48,842 nucleotides of DNA from positions 1 through 48,842 of the forward strand of contig CAMJJT010000015.1 in the NCBI GenBank assembly GCA_946406195.1, given 5' to 3'. The position numbers were made by a program, and so were the translations under genes. A model generated the notes under the pieces. That model was given only the letters and a program-made list of their open reading frames with translations, was not told where the DNA came from and did not search any database. This DNA is from an uncultured Bacteroidales bacterium. GTDB lineage: Bacteria; Bacteroidota; Bacteroidia; Bacteroidales; Paludibacteraceae. Positions 1-8,073 of the stretch are shown in pieces. The first letter of the stretch is position 1. Each line of letters starts with the position of its first letter.

Positions 1-11
1 TTACACAAAAT

Positions 12-2087
12 ATGGCATTTAATCGCACTTTAATTACTGCAGCACTCCCTTATGCTAACGGTCCGGTTCATATCGGACACCTCGCAGGAGTGTACGTTCC
101 GGCGGACATTTATGCCCGTTATCTTCGTCTCAAGGGGCAAGAGGTGCTCTTTGTTTGTGGTTCTGACGAACATGGTGTTCCTGTTACTATTCGCGCGCGA
201 AAAGAAGGAATAACTACCCAAGAAGTGGTGGATCGATACAACGCGCTTATCAAGCGTTCCTTTGCGGATTTCGGGGTTTCGTTTGACATCTATTCGCGCA
301 CCACTTCGCCTATTCACCATCAGTTCGCAGCAGATTATTTCCGTAAGATGTATGATGCCGGTCAGTTTGTAGAGGAGACTTCCGAGCAGTTCTATGACGA
401 GGCAACAGGTCATTTCCTGACAGATCGTAACATCCGCGGTGAGTGTCCGCGATGCCACTCCCTCGGCGCTTACGGTGACCAGTGTGAGAAATGCGGCGCT
501 ACTCTCTCGCCGGATGAGTTGATCAACCCCTACAACGCTGAGACCGGCAATCCGCTTACCAAGAAAGAGACCAAACACTGGTACCTGCCGCTCGACCAAT
601 ACCAAGCTTGGCTCGAGGACTGGATCCTCAATAACCATAAGGAATGGCGTCCGAACGTCTATGGTCAGTGCAAGTCATGGCTCGACGGCGGACTCAAACC
701 CCGTGCCGTCACCCGTGACCTCGACTGGGGTATACCCGTTCCCGTAGAAGGAGCCGAAGGCAAAGTGCTCTACGTATGGTTCGATGCGCCGATCGGATAT
801 ATCTCCAACACCATCGAGCTGTGTCAGGCGCAACCCGAGAAATACGGCTCATGGGAGAAGTGGTGGAAACAGGAAGATACAAGAATGATCCATTTCATCG
901 GAAAAGATAACATCGTCTTCCACTGCATCGTCTTCCCCGCCATGCTCAAAGCGCAGGGTTACAACCTGCCGGATAATGTCCCCTCCAACGAGTTCCTGAA
1001 TCTGGAGGGTGACAAGATCTCCACTTCCCGCAACTGGGCGGTTTGGCTCAACGAGTACCTCGAGGATTTCCCCGGAAAACAGGATGTGCTGCGTTATGTA
1101 CTCACGGCCAATGCACCGGAAACCAAGGACAATGACTTCACATGGGCGGATTTCCAAGCGCGTAACAACAATGAGTTGGTAGCTATCTACGGCAACTTCG
1201 TCAATCGCGCGCTCGTGCTCACGAATAAATATTTTAACGGACGCGTGCCCGCGTGCGAAGAACTGAACGAATATGACAAGGCGACCATTGAGGAATTCAA
1301 GAATGTGAAAGCGACGCTAGAAGACCTGCTCAATAACTTCAAGTTCCGAGAGGCGCAGAAAGAGGCAATGAACCTCGCCCGGATCGGTAATAAATACCTC
1401 GCCGACACCGAACCTTGGAAACTCGCCAAGACCGACATGGACCGTACGGCGACCGTCCTCCATTTGGCTTTGCAGATCGCCGCTAATCTCGCTATCGCTT
1501 TTGAGCCATTCCTGCCGTTTTCATCGGAGAAATTAAAGGCCATGCTCGGGCTCAATGAGGCTGCCGGATGGGATGATTTAGGTCGTATCGATCTCCTTTC
1601 TACAGGTGAGCAACTTGGCGAAGTATCCCTGCTCTTTGAGAAGATTGAGGATTCCGCCATCCAAGCGCAACTCGATCGTCTGGAGCGGATCAAGAAAGAG
1701 AACGAAGCCGCAGCAAAAGCCGAGGCACTCAAGAACTGGCGTCCGGAACCCGTCAAAGAGGCAACCACTATCGATGATTTCGACAAAACGGATATCCGCG
1801 TTGCTACCGTGCTCGAGTGTACGAACGTGAAGAAATCCGACCGACTGCTGCAATTCAAGTTAGATGACGGCATGGGAGGAAGAACTATCCTCAGCGGTAT
1901 CGCACAAAGTTATCCGGATCCGTCCGTTCTCATCGGCAAACAAGTACTCTTCATTGCCAACTTCCCGCCGCGGAAGATGATGGGCATCGAATCACAGGGT
2001 ATGATCCTCTCTGCCGTCGATGCAGACGGCAAACTCGTCGTCACCACTGTCTCAGCTCCCGTCAAAAACGGCTGCCAAGTAGGGTAA
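12..2087 (+). CDS. metG: Methionyl-tRNA synthetase
   Basis: Charges tRNA-Met with methionine in the cytoplasm. The 691-residue protein opens with the class I signature [14 protein letters not shown] (HIGH motif near residue 20). It carries a zinc-knuckle region with CPRC and CEKC near residues 145-160 and the KMSKS equivalent KISTS near residue 335. An anticodon-binding helical domain follows. A C-terminal EMAP/Trbp111-like tRNA-binding domain (about residues 590-691, beginning [14 protein letters not shown]) completes the long dimeric form of the enzyme. The ATG at 12 gives the canonical N-terminus. Only 11 bases of upstream sequence are in the window, so the promoter cannot be judged. Nothing is broken. 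Confidence 0.98.
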   Translation: MAFNRTLITAALPYANGPVHIGHLAGVYVPADIYARYLRLKGQEVLFVCGSDEHGVPVTIRARKEGITTQEVVDRYNALIKRSFADFGVSFDIYSRTTSPIHHQFAADYFRKMYDAGQFVEETSEQFYDEATGHFLTDRNIRGECPRCHSLGAYGDQCEKCGATLSPDELINPYNAETGNPLTKKETKHWYLPLDQYQAWLEDWILNNHKEWRPNVYGQCKSWLDGGLKPRAVTRDLDWGIPVPVEGAEGKVLYVWFDAPIGYISNTIELCQAQPEKYGSWEKWWKQEDTRMIHFIGKDNIVFHCIVFPAMLKAQGYNLPDNVPSNEFLNLEGDKISTSRNWAVWLNEYLEDFPGKQDVLRYVLTANAPETKDNDFTWADFQARNNNELVAIYGNFVNRALVLTNKYFNGRVPACEELNEYDKATIEEFKNVKATLEDLLNNFKFREAQKEAMNLARIGNKYLADTEPWKLAKTDMDRTATVLHLALQIAANLAIAFEPFLPFSSEKLKAMLGLNEAAGWDDLGRIDLLSTGEQLGEVSLLFEKIEDSAIQAQLDRLERIKKENEAAAKAEALKNWRPEPVKEATTIDDFDKTDIRVATVLECTNVKKSDRLLQFKLDDGMGGRTILSGIAQSYPDPSVLIGKQVLFIANFPPRKMMGIESQGMILSAVDADGKLVVTTVSAPVKNGCQVG

Positions 2088-2118
2088 TTTGTACCTTTAC
2101 GGCGTATAATTATAGCGT

Positions 2119-3189
2119 ATGCTGTACCAATGGATCATATCATTGCCGATGATGGTGTGCCTGTTTTGGTGCGTCTTCTTTGCTGTGCGTGCTGTGCGAG
2201 GGGAGGATGAACCGCGTGTCAAATACACGATCCTTCTTTTTTACATTGCTTCTACGGTGCTGTATGTGGACCATTGGTTATTCTTCTCGAATATAGAAAC
2301 AACGATTGGTTCGTACACTTATCTGCTGGCGAACCTCAGCGTCTATCCTATTTATTACATGTACCTGCGCGCGCTGACGCGTACGGACTATAGGTGGGAT
2401 AACTACGTGCTCTTTGTGCCAACCGCTTTGTTGGCGGTATTCTTTCCGCTGAACCGTTACGTGGAATTGAATCCGCTTCTTTTAGCGGCACGTATCTGTT
2501 TTGCGATTCAGGTGATATGGGTGTGGGTATGCGGATTCCGACTAATGAATACCACCCGTTCGCGCATGGATAACACCTATGCTGATGACCGCAGTTATAT
2601 CCTTCAACCGACTCACATGCTTCTTGTGCTGATTGGTATTACGGCCGTCGTCTCCACTTTACTGAACGCACTCGGCCGCGAACTGTTTGACGGCAGTCTG
2701 TTGGTCTGCATTCCGGCTGTACTGATGTCCATTCTGCTATTCAGCCTCGGTTATGTAGCCGCACATACGAAGCTTCCTCAAGAGACCGTCTCGCCGGAAG
2801 AAGCACATGAAGAAGACAGGGCTACCACCGAAGAGACCGATGCATTGATCCATAAGATAGCTACGGTTCTGAGGGAAGATAAACTCTTTGCCGATTCGAA
2901 TCTGACCATTCAGGATCTTGCGAATGCTGTCGGTAGTAACCGCACCTATGTATCCAACTGCATCAACCGCCGAACGGGGCTCAGTTTCTCGCAATATATT
3001 GCCCGTTATCGTGTGGAGTATGCCCAGACCGTCCTCCTGGATCCTCAATACACCAATGACCACGAGGCGCTTACTGATGCTATTACGCTGAGCGGCTTCT
3101 CTTCCGACCAGACCTTCTATCGTCTCTTCAAAGAAATCACCGGCGTCACTCCTCTCCAATTCCGCCATCAAAACCAACATAAAGGTTAA
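2119..3189 (+). CDS. AraC-family regulator with N-terminal membrane domain
   Basis: Predicted membrane-anchored transcription regulator of 356 residues. Residues 1-220 hold about six or seven hydrophobic segments with no recognisable sensor domain. An acidic linker (about 225-245) leads to a C-terminal AraC-type double helix-turn-helix (about 250-350) with LTIQDLANAVGSNRTYVSNC as the first HTH and the family signature ending GFSSDQTFYRLFKEITGVTP. The architecture matches the regulator at 39430-40629. The gene starts 32 bases after metG, and a promoter-like TACCTTTA lies at 2092-2099, so separate transcription is possible although no good -33 box is seen. Target genes and signal are unknown. 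The position upstream of the toxin-antitoxin and surface-protein genes does not prove that it controls them. Confidence 0.9.
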   Translation: MLYQWIISLPMMVCLFWCVFFAVRAVRGEDEPRVKYTILLFYIASTVLYVDHWLFFSNIETTIGSYTYLLANLSVYPIYYMYLRALTRTDYRWDNYVLFVPTALLAVFFPLNRYVELNPLLLAARICFAIQVIWVWVCGFRLMNTTRSRMDNTYADDRSYILQPTHMLLVLIGITAVVSTLLNALGRELFDGSLLVCIPAVLMSILLFSLGYVAAHTKLPQETVSPEEAHEEDRATTEETDALIHKIATVLREDKLFADSNLTIQDLANAVGSNRTYVSNCINRRTGLSFSQYIARYRVEYAQTVLLDPQYTNDHEALTDAITLSGFSSDQTFYRLFKEITGVTPLQFRHQNQHKG

Positions 3190-3215
3190 ATTTGGACAAA
3201 AAACGCATATTTTTA

Positions 3216-3266
3216 TTGAAAAGTGTAAAAAATATTTGCATAATTCATTTGAAAAGTGTAATTTTG
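3216..3266 (+). promoter_or_regulatory. Toxin-antitoxin promoter with two 13-base operator-like repeats
   Basis: A Bacteroidetes-type promoter is visible: TTTG at 3235-3238, 20 bases, then TAATTTTG at 3259-3266. The 13-mer TTGAAAAGTGTAA occurs at 3216-3228 and again at 3249-3261, 33 bases apart, which is about three helical turns. The second copy overlaps the -7 element, a good place for antitoxin autorepression. That role is inference. Confidence 0.7.
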
Positions 3267-3295
3267 CAACGATTTTTTAAGGAAAGGGATAGAGT

Positions 3296-3508
3296 ATGGA
3301 AACGATGACCAGAACAGTACAAATTACATTACCATTGGCAGATGCCTCTTTTCTGCGCCGTCAATCGCGTAATATGGGATGGCAGATTACAACCATTCGT
3401 ACGCCACGTAAGAAAGGCAGTCTTGAACGCGCAATAGAGGATGTGCGCGCAGGGCGCGTTTATCAAGCCGACAGCGTGGAAGATTTAATGGCACAATTGG
3501 AAGCATGA
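3296..3508 (+). CDS. Antitoxin of a YafQ-type toxin-antitoxin pair
   Basis: A 70-residue protein preceding and overlapping the toxin gene by four bases (ATGA), the usual translational coupling of type II systems. The N-terminal part (VQITLPLADASFLRRQSRNMGW) looks like a short beta strand plus helix, as in small ribbon-helix-helix or Phd/RelB-like antitoxins. The tail EDVRAGRVYQADSVEDLMAQLEA resembles the C-terminal toxin-wrapping helix of RelB/DinJ-like antitoxins. By family precedent it neutralises the toxin and represses its own promoter, where two 13-base repeats lie. The exact antitoxin family is not certain from sequence alone. The ATG at 3296 follows an AAGGAAAGGG purine stretch. Confidence 0.8.
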   Translation: METMTRTVQITLPLADASFLRRQSRNMGWQITTIRTPRKKGSLERAIEDVRAGRVYQADSVEDLMAQLEA

Positions 3509-3792
3509 AATATACAATTCGTTATTCCGGCCAGTTCAAACGTTCATACAAATTATGTAAGAAACGCGGGTTAGACATCTCCCAATTGGAGCATGTCATT
3601 CGTTTATTGGAGCAAGATGGAACTCTCCCAGCAAAATATAACCCACACAAATTAGTCGGTAGAAAATGGAACAATTATTGGGAATGCCATATTGAACCTA
3701 ATTGGCTTCTTATATGGGATCAAAACGATACGGAATTGATATTATTGCTGTTGGATACCGGTACTCATTCTGATTTGTTCGGAAAACGATAA
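3505..3792 (+). CDS. YafQ-family mRNA interferase toxin
   Basis: A 95-residue RelE/ParE-superfamily toxin, expected to cut mRNA on the ribosome when free of antitoxin. Family hallmarks are visible: FKRSYKLCKKRG near the N-terminus, the HKLVGRKWNNYWECHIEPNW core with the conserved ECHI-P-W-LLI-W segment near residues 65-80, and the terminal GTHSDLF, where the His and Phe match the catalytic region of YafQ. The length is normal for the family. It overlaps the antitoxin gene by four bases and ends in front of a rho-independent terminator at 3819-3844, so the pair is a compact two-gene operon. No truncation was seen. Confidence 0.92.
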   Translation: MKYTIRYSGQFKRSYKLCKKRGLDISQLEHVIRLLEQDGTLPAKYNPHKLVGRKWNNYWECHIEPNWLLIWDQNDTELILLLLDTGTHSDLFGKR

Positions 3793-3818
3793 CAGACTAT
3801 CGACCATAATTCTCTTAC

Positions 3819-3844
3819 CCCTGTCATGTGGCAGGGATTTTTTT
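3819..3844 (+). terminator. Rho-independent terminator after the toxin gene
   Basis: The stem CCCTG/CAGGG (3819-3823 with 3832-3836), possibly extended by a wobble and a C-G pair, is followed by a run of seven T at 3838-3844. Confidence 0.75.
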
Positions 3845-3871
3845 ATGTGTTTGTGATGAAATTCTGCATTT

Positions 3872-3937
3872 TTGTACGATTTGAGAGTCGAATTGTACGA
3901 TTTGAGAATGCTTTTTCATGAAAAAGCAGTATCTTTG
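3872..3937 (+). promoter_or_regulatory. Upstream region of the LRR gene: two 15-base repeats and -7 box
   Basis: TTGTACGATTTGAGA occurs at 3872-3886 and 3893-3907, 21 bases (two helical turns) apart. It is followed by the palindrome GCTTTTTCATGAAAAAGC and a -7 element TATCTTTG at 3930-3937. No TTTG box lies at the expected 20-base spacing, so this promoter may need an activator that binds the repeats. That is inference. Confidence 0.6.
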
Positions 3938-3965
3938 TGCGCTGTTTTTGATTTAGCGTGCACAC

Positions 3966-6476
3966 ATGACTCGTCGCATCCATAGCATCGTCCTCCTTTT
4001 CGTGCTCCTTATCGGGGGTGCGGGGATGAACTATGTGCAGGCAGCAACATATAGCGGTAGTTGCGGAACAAATGCCACATGGTCGTATAATACCATTAAT
4101 TGTAAATTGACTATTTCCGGTTCAGGCGCGATGACGAATTATACCTCGTCCTCTCCTGCTCCGTGGGATTCTTATAAAACATCTATTCTAACCATTTCAA
4201 TTGCCAATACGATAACGAGTATAGGAGATTATGCTTTCGCGAGTTGTACAAAAGTGCCTTCAGTATCTATGGGAACCGGCTTGAAGTCCATTGGTAGTAA
4301 TGCTTTTAAAGGCTGTTCATCGTTGTCCCGCGCGATGATTCCTAATGGGGTAACAACGATTGGTGAGGCGGCTTTCTATAATTGTACGAACTTAGTTTAT
4401 GTATCCATTCCGGAGGGCGTTACAAGCCTTGGCTCGCAAGCTTTTTATGGTTGTACCAAATTGACATGGATCTCCATTCCGAATTCGGTTACAAAATTGG
4501 GCACATATACACTATCCGGGTCCGGAATCGTAGATATATATGTTTACTGGACGACTACGAGTGGTGATCATTGTATTCCTGTATGGACGACTGGTTTTGT
4601 TACCAAAGTACCTCAAACGGCTGTTACGCTTCATGTACCGTGCGGAACAAGATCTATGTATATGGGTCTAACAGGATGGCGGGATTTTACTGTGGTAGAA
4701 CCCCAATATACGATTACAGCCCAAACTAATAACAGCTCTTACGGGACGGTGAAGATAGATGATGGTACGGCAGGTGCAGATGTTTCTAAAACGGTTAATT
4801 GCGCAACGAGTGTCACATTGACGGCCGTCACAACTACTTCCAATTGTAACATCGATTTTCTCCAATGGAATGACGGTGTTAAAGACAATCCCCGTACTGT
4901 AACGGTAACAGCCGCTGCCACTTATACTGCTCAGTTCGGCACGCTTTCCGGCAACTGCGGCGCAAGCGGCAATAATCTCACGTGGTCGTTGAATCGTTGT
5001 ACGGGCGTGCTGACCATCAGCGGAAGCGGAGCAATGAAGGATTATGAACGAACCGGTGAATATTGCGCTGAGTATTCCAGTTCTGCTCCCTGGATTGCGT
5101 ATAAAGCATCCATCACTTCCATTGTATTACCATATGGCCTCACACACATTGGTAACTATGCATTTTATCAATGTCGAGGAGTTACGGATATAGATCTACC
5201 GGCAGCATTACTTTCAATAGGTAATTATGCTTTTGCGGAGACAGGTTTGCAACAAGTGTGTATTCCTGAAGGAGTAACAACGATAGGAGGCAGTGCATTT
5301 GCTGCCATGTGCAGTACCACTGCCGGTACAACGCCTCTTAAAAGAGTGTACTTGCCCAATTCGTTAACCACTATAGGAGCCTATGCACTTTACTATAATC
5401 CATTAAAGTACTTAACATACCCGGCATCTGCAAATAGTTTTTCGACACCATATAGAGGCCAATATCCCGCAAAAGAAATCTATGCCTCTTGGAAGACAGA
5501 TATTCCCACTCGTCAGGGCCGTGTTGAAGCGGTGGCCAGTCCAAGACTAAAGATGCATATCCCGTATGGAACAACATCGTTGTATCAAGCAAAAGATTGG
5601 GCACGTATTTACCAATTGGTCGAAGACGTCGATGAACGGGCAATTGATTTGGGACTGTCTATCCGCTGGGCAAGTTGTAATGTCGGAGCGACGGCACCCG
5701 AAGAGAACGGCGATTTATACGCATGGGGTGATACGCTCACGCGAAGTACGTACAATCGGGCGACTTATCCATATTGTGGTAGTTCTGTCAACACGCTTAC
5801 CAAGTACTGCACGCGTGCTGCGAACGGTACTGTTGATAACCGTTCGACGCTTATTGCGTTCGATGATGCCGCCTATATCAATTGGGGCGAGACTTGGCGT
5901 ATGCCTACTTGGACGGAATGGAATGAACTGATCACGCAATGTACATGGAAAGATACGACCTATAACGATGTTCCTGTTTGGCAAGTGACAGGCCCTAACG
6001 GCAATAGTATCTACCTGCCGATAGTGGGCTATATGAATACCTCTACTCTCATGCCCGGCTGTTTTTATTGGTCTTCCACACTCAACACAGCCGACTCGAA
6101 TGACGGATGTAACCGTGCGCTCTATATCGATGCAGCTGACCGCTCCGGTGCTAAGTACTGCTTGCGTCAATTCGGTATGCCTGTCCGTGCTGTCTATCGT
6201 CGCGAGTGGCCGAGTTTCACGCTGACTATCACCGATACGCCGGAAGGTACTCCGTACACCAAAGCTATCAATGCCGGTTCATCCTATACCCTTACCGCAC
6301 AGGAAGATGACTGTCATCATTTCGTTCAATGGTCCGACGGCAACACCCAAAACCCGCGTACTGTCATCGTCACCGCCGATGCTACCTATACGGCGGTATA
6401 TGATACGGAACAATTTACCATCACCGTCATGACTGATGATTCATCCATGGGAGACGTAAGCATCATTGTGAATTAA
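3966..6476 (+). CDS. Secreted BspA-type leucine-rich repeat protein with B-repeats
   Basis: An 836-residue surface protein. A signal peptide covers about residues 1-26. BspA-type LRRs (TIGEAAF-NCTNLVYVSIPEGV pattern) span about 80-185 and again about 395-490. An InlB-like B-repeat lies at about 245-330 (FLQWNDGVKDNPRTV). A FISUMP-like domain (GLSIRWASCNVGATAPEENG, WGETWRMPTWTEW) lies at about 550-745, and a second full B-repeat at about 745-815 (FVQWSDGNTQNPRTV). The last 18 residues, starting FTITVMTDDSSMGDV, are the first half of a third B-repeat, after which a stop codon occurs inside an AT-rich 7-base tandem repeat. There is no secretion or anchor domain at this C-terminus. The next gene begins with the missing second half. 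Probably the N-terminal piece of a formerly longer T9SS protein. Role in adhesion is inferred from the domains. Confidence 0.88.
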   Translation: MTRRIHSIVLLFVLLIGGAGMNYVQAATYSGSCGTNATWSYNTINCKLTISGSGAMTNYTSSSPAPWDSYKTSILTISIANTITSIGDYAFASCTKVPSVSMGTGLKSIGSNAFKGCSSLSRAMIPNGVTTIGEAAFYNCTNLVYVSIPEGVTSLGSQAFYGCTKLTWISIPNSVTKLGTYTLSGSGIVDIYVYWTTTSGDHCIPVWTTGFVTKVPQTAVTLHVPCGTRSMYMGLTGWRDFTVVEPQYTITAQTNNSSYGTVKIDDGTAGADVSKTVNCATSVTLTAVTTTSNCNIDFLQWNDGVKDNPRTVTVTAAATYTAQFGTLSGNCGASGNNLTWSLNRCTGVLTISGSGAMKDYERTGEYCAEYSSSAPWIAYKASITSIVLPYGLTHIGNYAFYQCRGVTDIDLPAALLSIGNYAFAETGLQQVCIPEGVTTIGGSAFAAMCSTTAGTTPLKRVYLPNSLTTIGAYALYYNPLKYLTYPASANSFSTPYRGQYPAKEIYASWKTDIPTRQGRVEAVASPRLKMHIPYGTTSLYQAKDWARIYQLVEDVDERAIDLGLSIRWASCNVGATAPEENGDLYAWGDTLTRSTYNRATYPYCGSSVNTLTKYCTRAANGTVDNRSTLIAFDDAAYINWGETWRMPTWTEWNELITQCTWKDTTYNDVPVWQVTGPNGNSIYLPIVGYMNTSTLMPGCFYWSSTLNTADSNDGCNRALYIDAADRSGAKYCLRQFGMPVRAVYRREWPSFTLTITDTPEGTPYTKAINAGSSYTLTAQEDDCHHFVQWSDGNTQNPRTVIVTADATYTAVYDTEQFTITVMTDDSSMGDVSIIVN

Positions 6477-6500
6477 AAATTAAAAATTAAGAATTCAAAA
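6473..6500 (+). repeat. Heptamer tandem repeat, TTAAAAA type
   Basis: Four consecutive 7-base units (TTAAAAA twice, TTAAGAA, TTCAAAA). The stop codon of the LRR gene (TAA, 6474-6476) is inside the first unit. The rest of the gap to 6540 is AT-rich with no clear promoter. Confidence 0.75.
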
Positions 6501-6540
6501 TGAACAAAAATATTAACAATAATTAACACACCAAATTGTT

Positions 6541-7110
6541 ATGAAAAATTTTATTAAAATTAATCGCGCCCTTGCGGCAGAGAAAAAGTTATTTGTAGTG
6601 CTCAGCGCAAGCCTCGTATGCGCTGTAAACGCTTTTGCTGATGCAACGGCCAGTACCCCTGTTGACTGTAACGGTAGTGTAACCATCACCGCTACACCGA
6701 AAACCGGCTTCCACTTCGTACAATGGAGCGACGGTAGCACCGAAGCGACCCGTACGATCACGAACATCAAGGAAGCAAAGAACTTCACCGCTACTTTCGC
6801 TGCCGATGAGACCACTATTCCTGAGGACGTTGTAGTAGTAGATGTGAACGGTGATCCCGTAGTTCTCCCGGTTGCACACAGCACCACGCTGTATTTCAAA
6901 GCAGAGAACGCAGACGACTGTCAGCGCTTCGTACACTGGTCTGACATCAACGATCCGAACGATCCGAACTACGCTATCAACCCGCGTCCGTTCGTTTACA
7001 ACGGTATTCTGCCGACCTTCACTCCGGTATTCGAGACCATCATATACAACGTAACTGTTAACGCAGACGACGCGACCCACGGTGACGTAACCGTAACTGT
7101 TTTGCCGTAA
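6541..7110 (+). CDS. Secreted B-repeat protein, middle piece of a split surface protein
   Basis: A 189-residue protein with an N-terminal signal peptide (about residues 1-33, basic start, then FVVLSASLVCAVNAFA). The mature part starts with the second half of an InlB-like B-repeat (NGSVTITATPKTGFHFVQWS, then TRTITNIKEAKNFTATF). A diverged second repeat follows (residues about 100-165, with RFVHWSDI). The protein ends with the first half of another repeat, YNVTVNADDATHGDVTVTVL. It has neither a T9SS tail nor any other anchor. Both ends are therefore half-repeats that match half-repeats in the neighbouring genes. It may be an expressed secreted subunit or a fragment kept alive by a new signal peptide. 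Function unknown. Confidence 0.75.
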   Translation: MKNFIKINRALAAEKKLFVVLSASLVCAVNAFADATASTPVDCNGSVTITATPKTGFHFVQWSDGSTEATRTITNIKEAKNFTATFAADETTIPEDVVVVDVNGDPVVLPVAHSTTLYFKAENADDCQRFVHWSDINDPNDPNYAINPRPFVYNGILPTFTPVFETIIYNVTVNADDATHGDVTVTVLP

Positions 7111-7124
7111 ATAGTTGATAGTTG
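7111..7124 (+). repeat. Heptamer tandem repeat, ATAGTTG type
   Basis: Two perfect copies of ATAGTTG fill the whole gap between the stop codon at 7108-7110 and the ATG at 7125. Confidence 0.7.
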
Positions 7125-7901
7125 ATGCGGCGTGCGCTGCTATACATATTATTCCCGGTCCTCGCGGTGCCGATAGGGGCAGTCGAGGTGCCTTGTGGGA
7201 CGTGGATCGAACTACGGGCCAGCTCTGTTGACGATTGGCATTTTGACCATTGGTCGGACGGTAACACAGACGCCGTGCGACAAGTCGAAGTGCTTGGCGA
7301 TGCGCATTATGTGGCATATTTTGCACCTAACTGCGGGGATTACCCAGCTTTGCCTGTCGTCGCGCTTTACGACTGGCTTATCCTGCTCGATGTGCGGTCC
7401 ATCAACGCCAAAGGGTATTACTTCGGCGAAGAAGCCGTGACCTGGTATCGTGTGCGTGGTGCACCGGATAAACTGACCGACGGAGCGTCAGCCGATGACG
7501 AAAGGGTAGGTATCGGTTATTCGCTCACTATCGACCAATCTTTCTTGGGCACAGGTGATTATTATGCCTCGGTTGATGTGAGCAGTAGTCCGTCAGGCGT
7601 ACTGTGTACGGACCTCATGCGGTCCTTCATCGTCCATTATGCTTCTACGGCGGCCTATGCTCCGCCTTTGTTGGAACCCACAATGGTGCGAGCCCATGAA
7701 CCGCAACGACTCTTGCACCTCAACCCCGACCAACCGACAAAAGTCACCATCTATGACATTGCCGGACACTGCCTGCAGACCCTATCCGCCGATGGTGTAG
7801 AGCGGATGAGCCTGCAAGCAGAGGGTGTTGCCGGGTGCTATCAGGTTGTTGTCCAAAACGGCGAACAACGAACCGTATTACGATATATCGTAGTAAATTG
7901 A
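7125..7901 (+). CDS. Secreted protein with half B-repeat and T9SS C-terminal domain
   Basis: A 258-residue protein. The start chosen is ATG 7125, because the frame-upstream TTG at 7122 belongs to the repeat. A hydrophobic N-terminus (about residues 1-18, RRALLYILFPVLAVPIGA) can act as a signal peptide. Residues about 20-65 are the second half of a B-repeat (VPCGTWIELR, then FDHWSDGNTDAVRQV). A middle segment (about 75-175) ends SFIVHYAS. Residues about 185-258 form a typical T9SS type A sorting domain: PTKVTIYDIAGHCLQTL, a beta segment and a final strand RYIVVN. Export through the Por/T9SS outer-membrane machinery is therefore expected. Of the three consecutive genes only this one carries the sorting domain, which supports an ancestral single protein. 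The stop codon lies in another 7-base repeat. Confidence 0.8.
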   Translation: MRRALLYILFPVLAVPIGAVEVPCGTWIELRASSVDDWHFDHWSDGNTDAVRQVEVLGDAHYVAYFAPNCGDYPALPVVALYDWLILLDVRSINAKGYYFGEEAVTWYRVRGAPDKLTDGASADDERVGIGYSLTIDQSFLGTGDYYASVDVSSSPSGVLCTDLMRSFIVHYASTAAYAPPLLEPTMVRAHEPQRLLHLNPDQPTKVTIYDIAGHCLQTLSADGVERMSLQAEGVAGCYQVVVQNGEQRTVLRYIVVN

Positions 7902-7909
7902 TAATTGAT
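7896..7909 (+). repeat. Heptamer tandem repeat, AATTGAT type
   Basis: Two perfect AATTGAT units. The stop codon TGA (7899-7901) of the preceding gene is inside the first. Confidence 0.65.
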
Positions 7910-8042
7910 TAGTACTGATGCGTTAATTTTAAACAAAAACCTACAAAACATTTTATTTTTAAATCGAAAAGTCTTAATGCGTTTGTAAAATACTGAGGAT
8001 GAGTAATTTACGGATCAATAATAAAAGTTAATGCAGCAGTAG

Positions 8043-8073
8043 TAATAATTAATAATTGATAATTGATAATTGA
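8043..8073 (+). repeat. Heptamer tandem repeat, TAATTGA type
   Basis: Phased 7-base units: TAATAAT twice, then TGATAAT twice. Read one phase over, this is TAATTGA three times at 8053-8073. It lies directly upstream of the outer-membrane protein gene and overlaps its possible TTG start at 8063. The remaining gap 7910-8042 shows no ORF or clear promoter. Confidence 0.75.

Noticed and set aside
5715..7326. Minus-strand frames opposite the LRR and B-repeat genes
   Set aside because: Low-complexity shadows without start signals; the plus-strand domains are clear.
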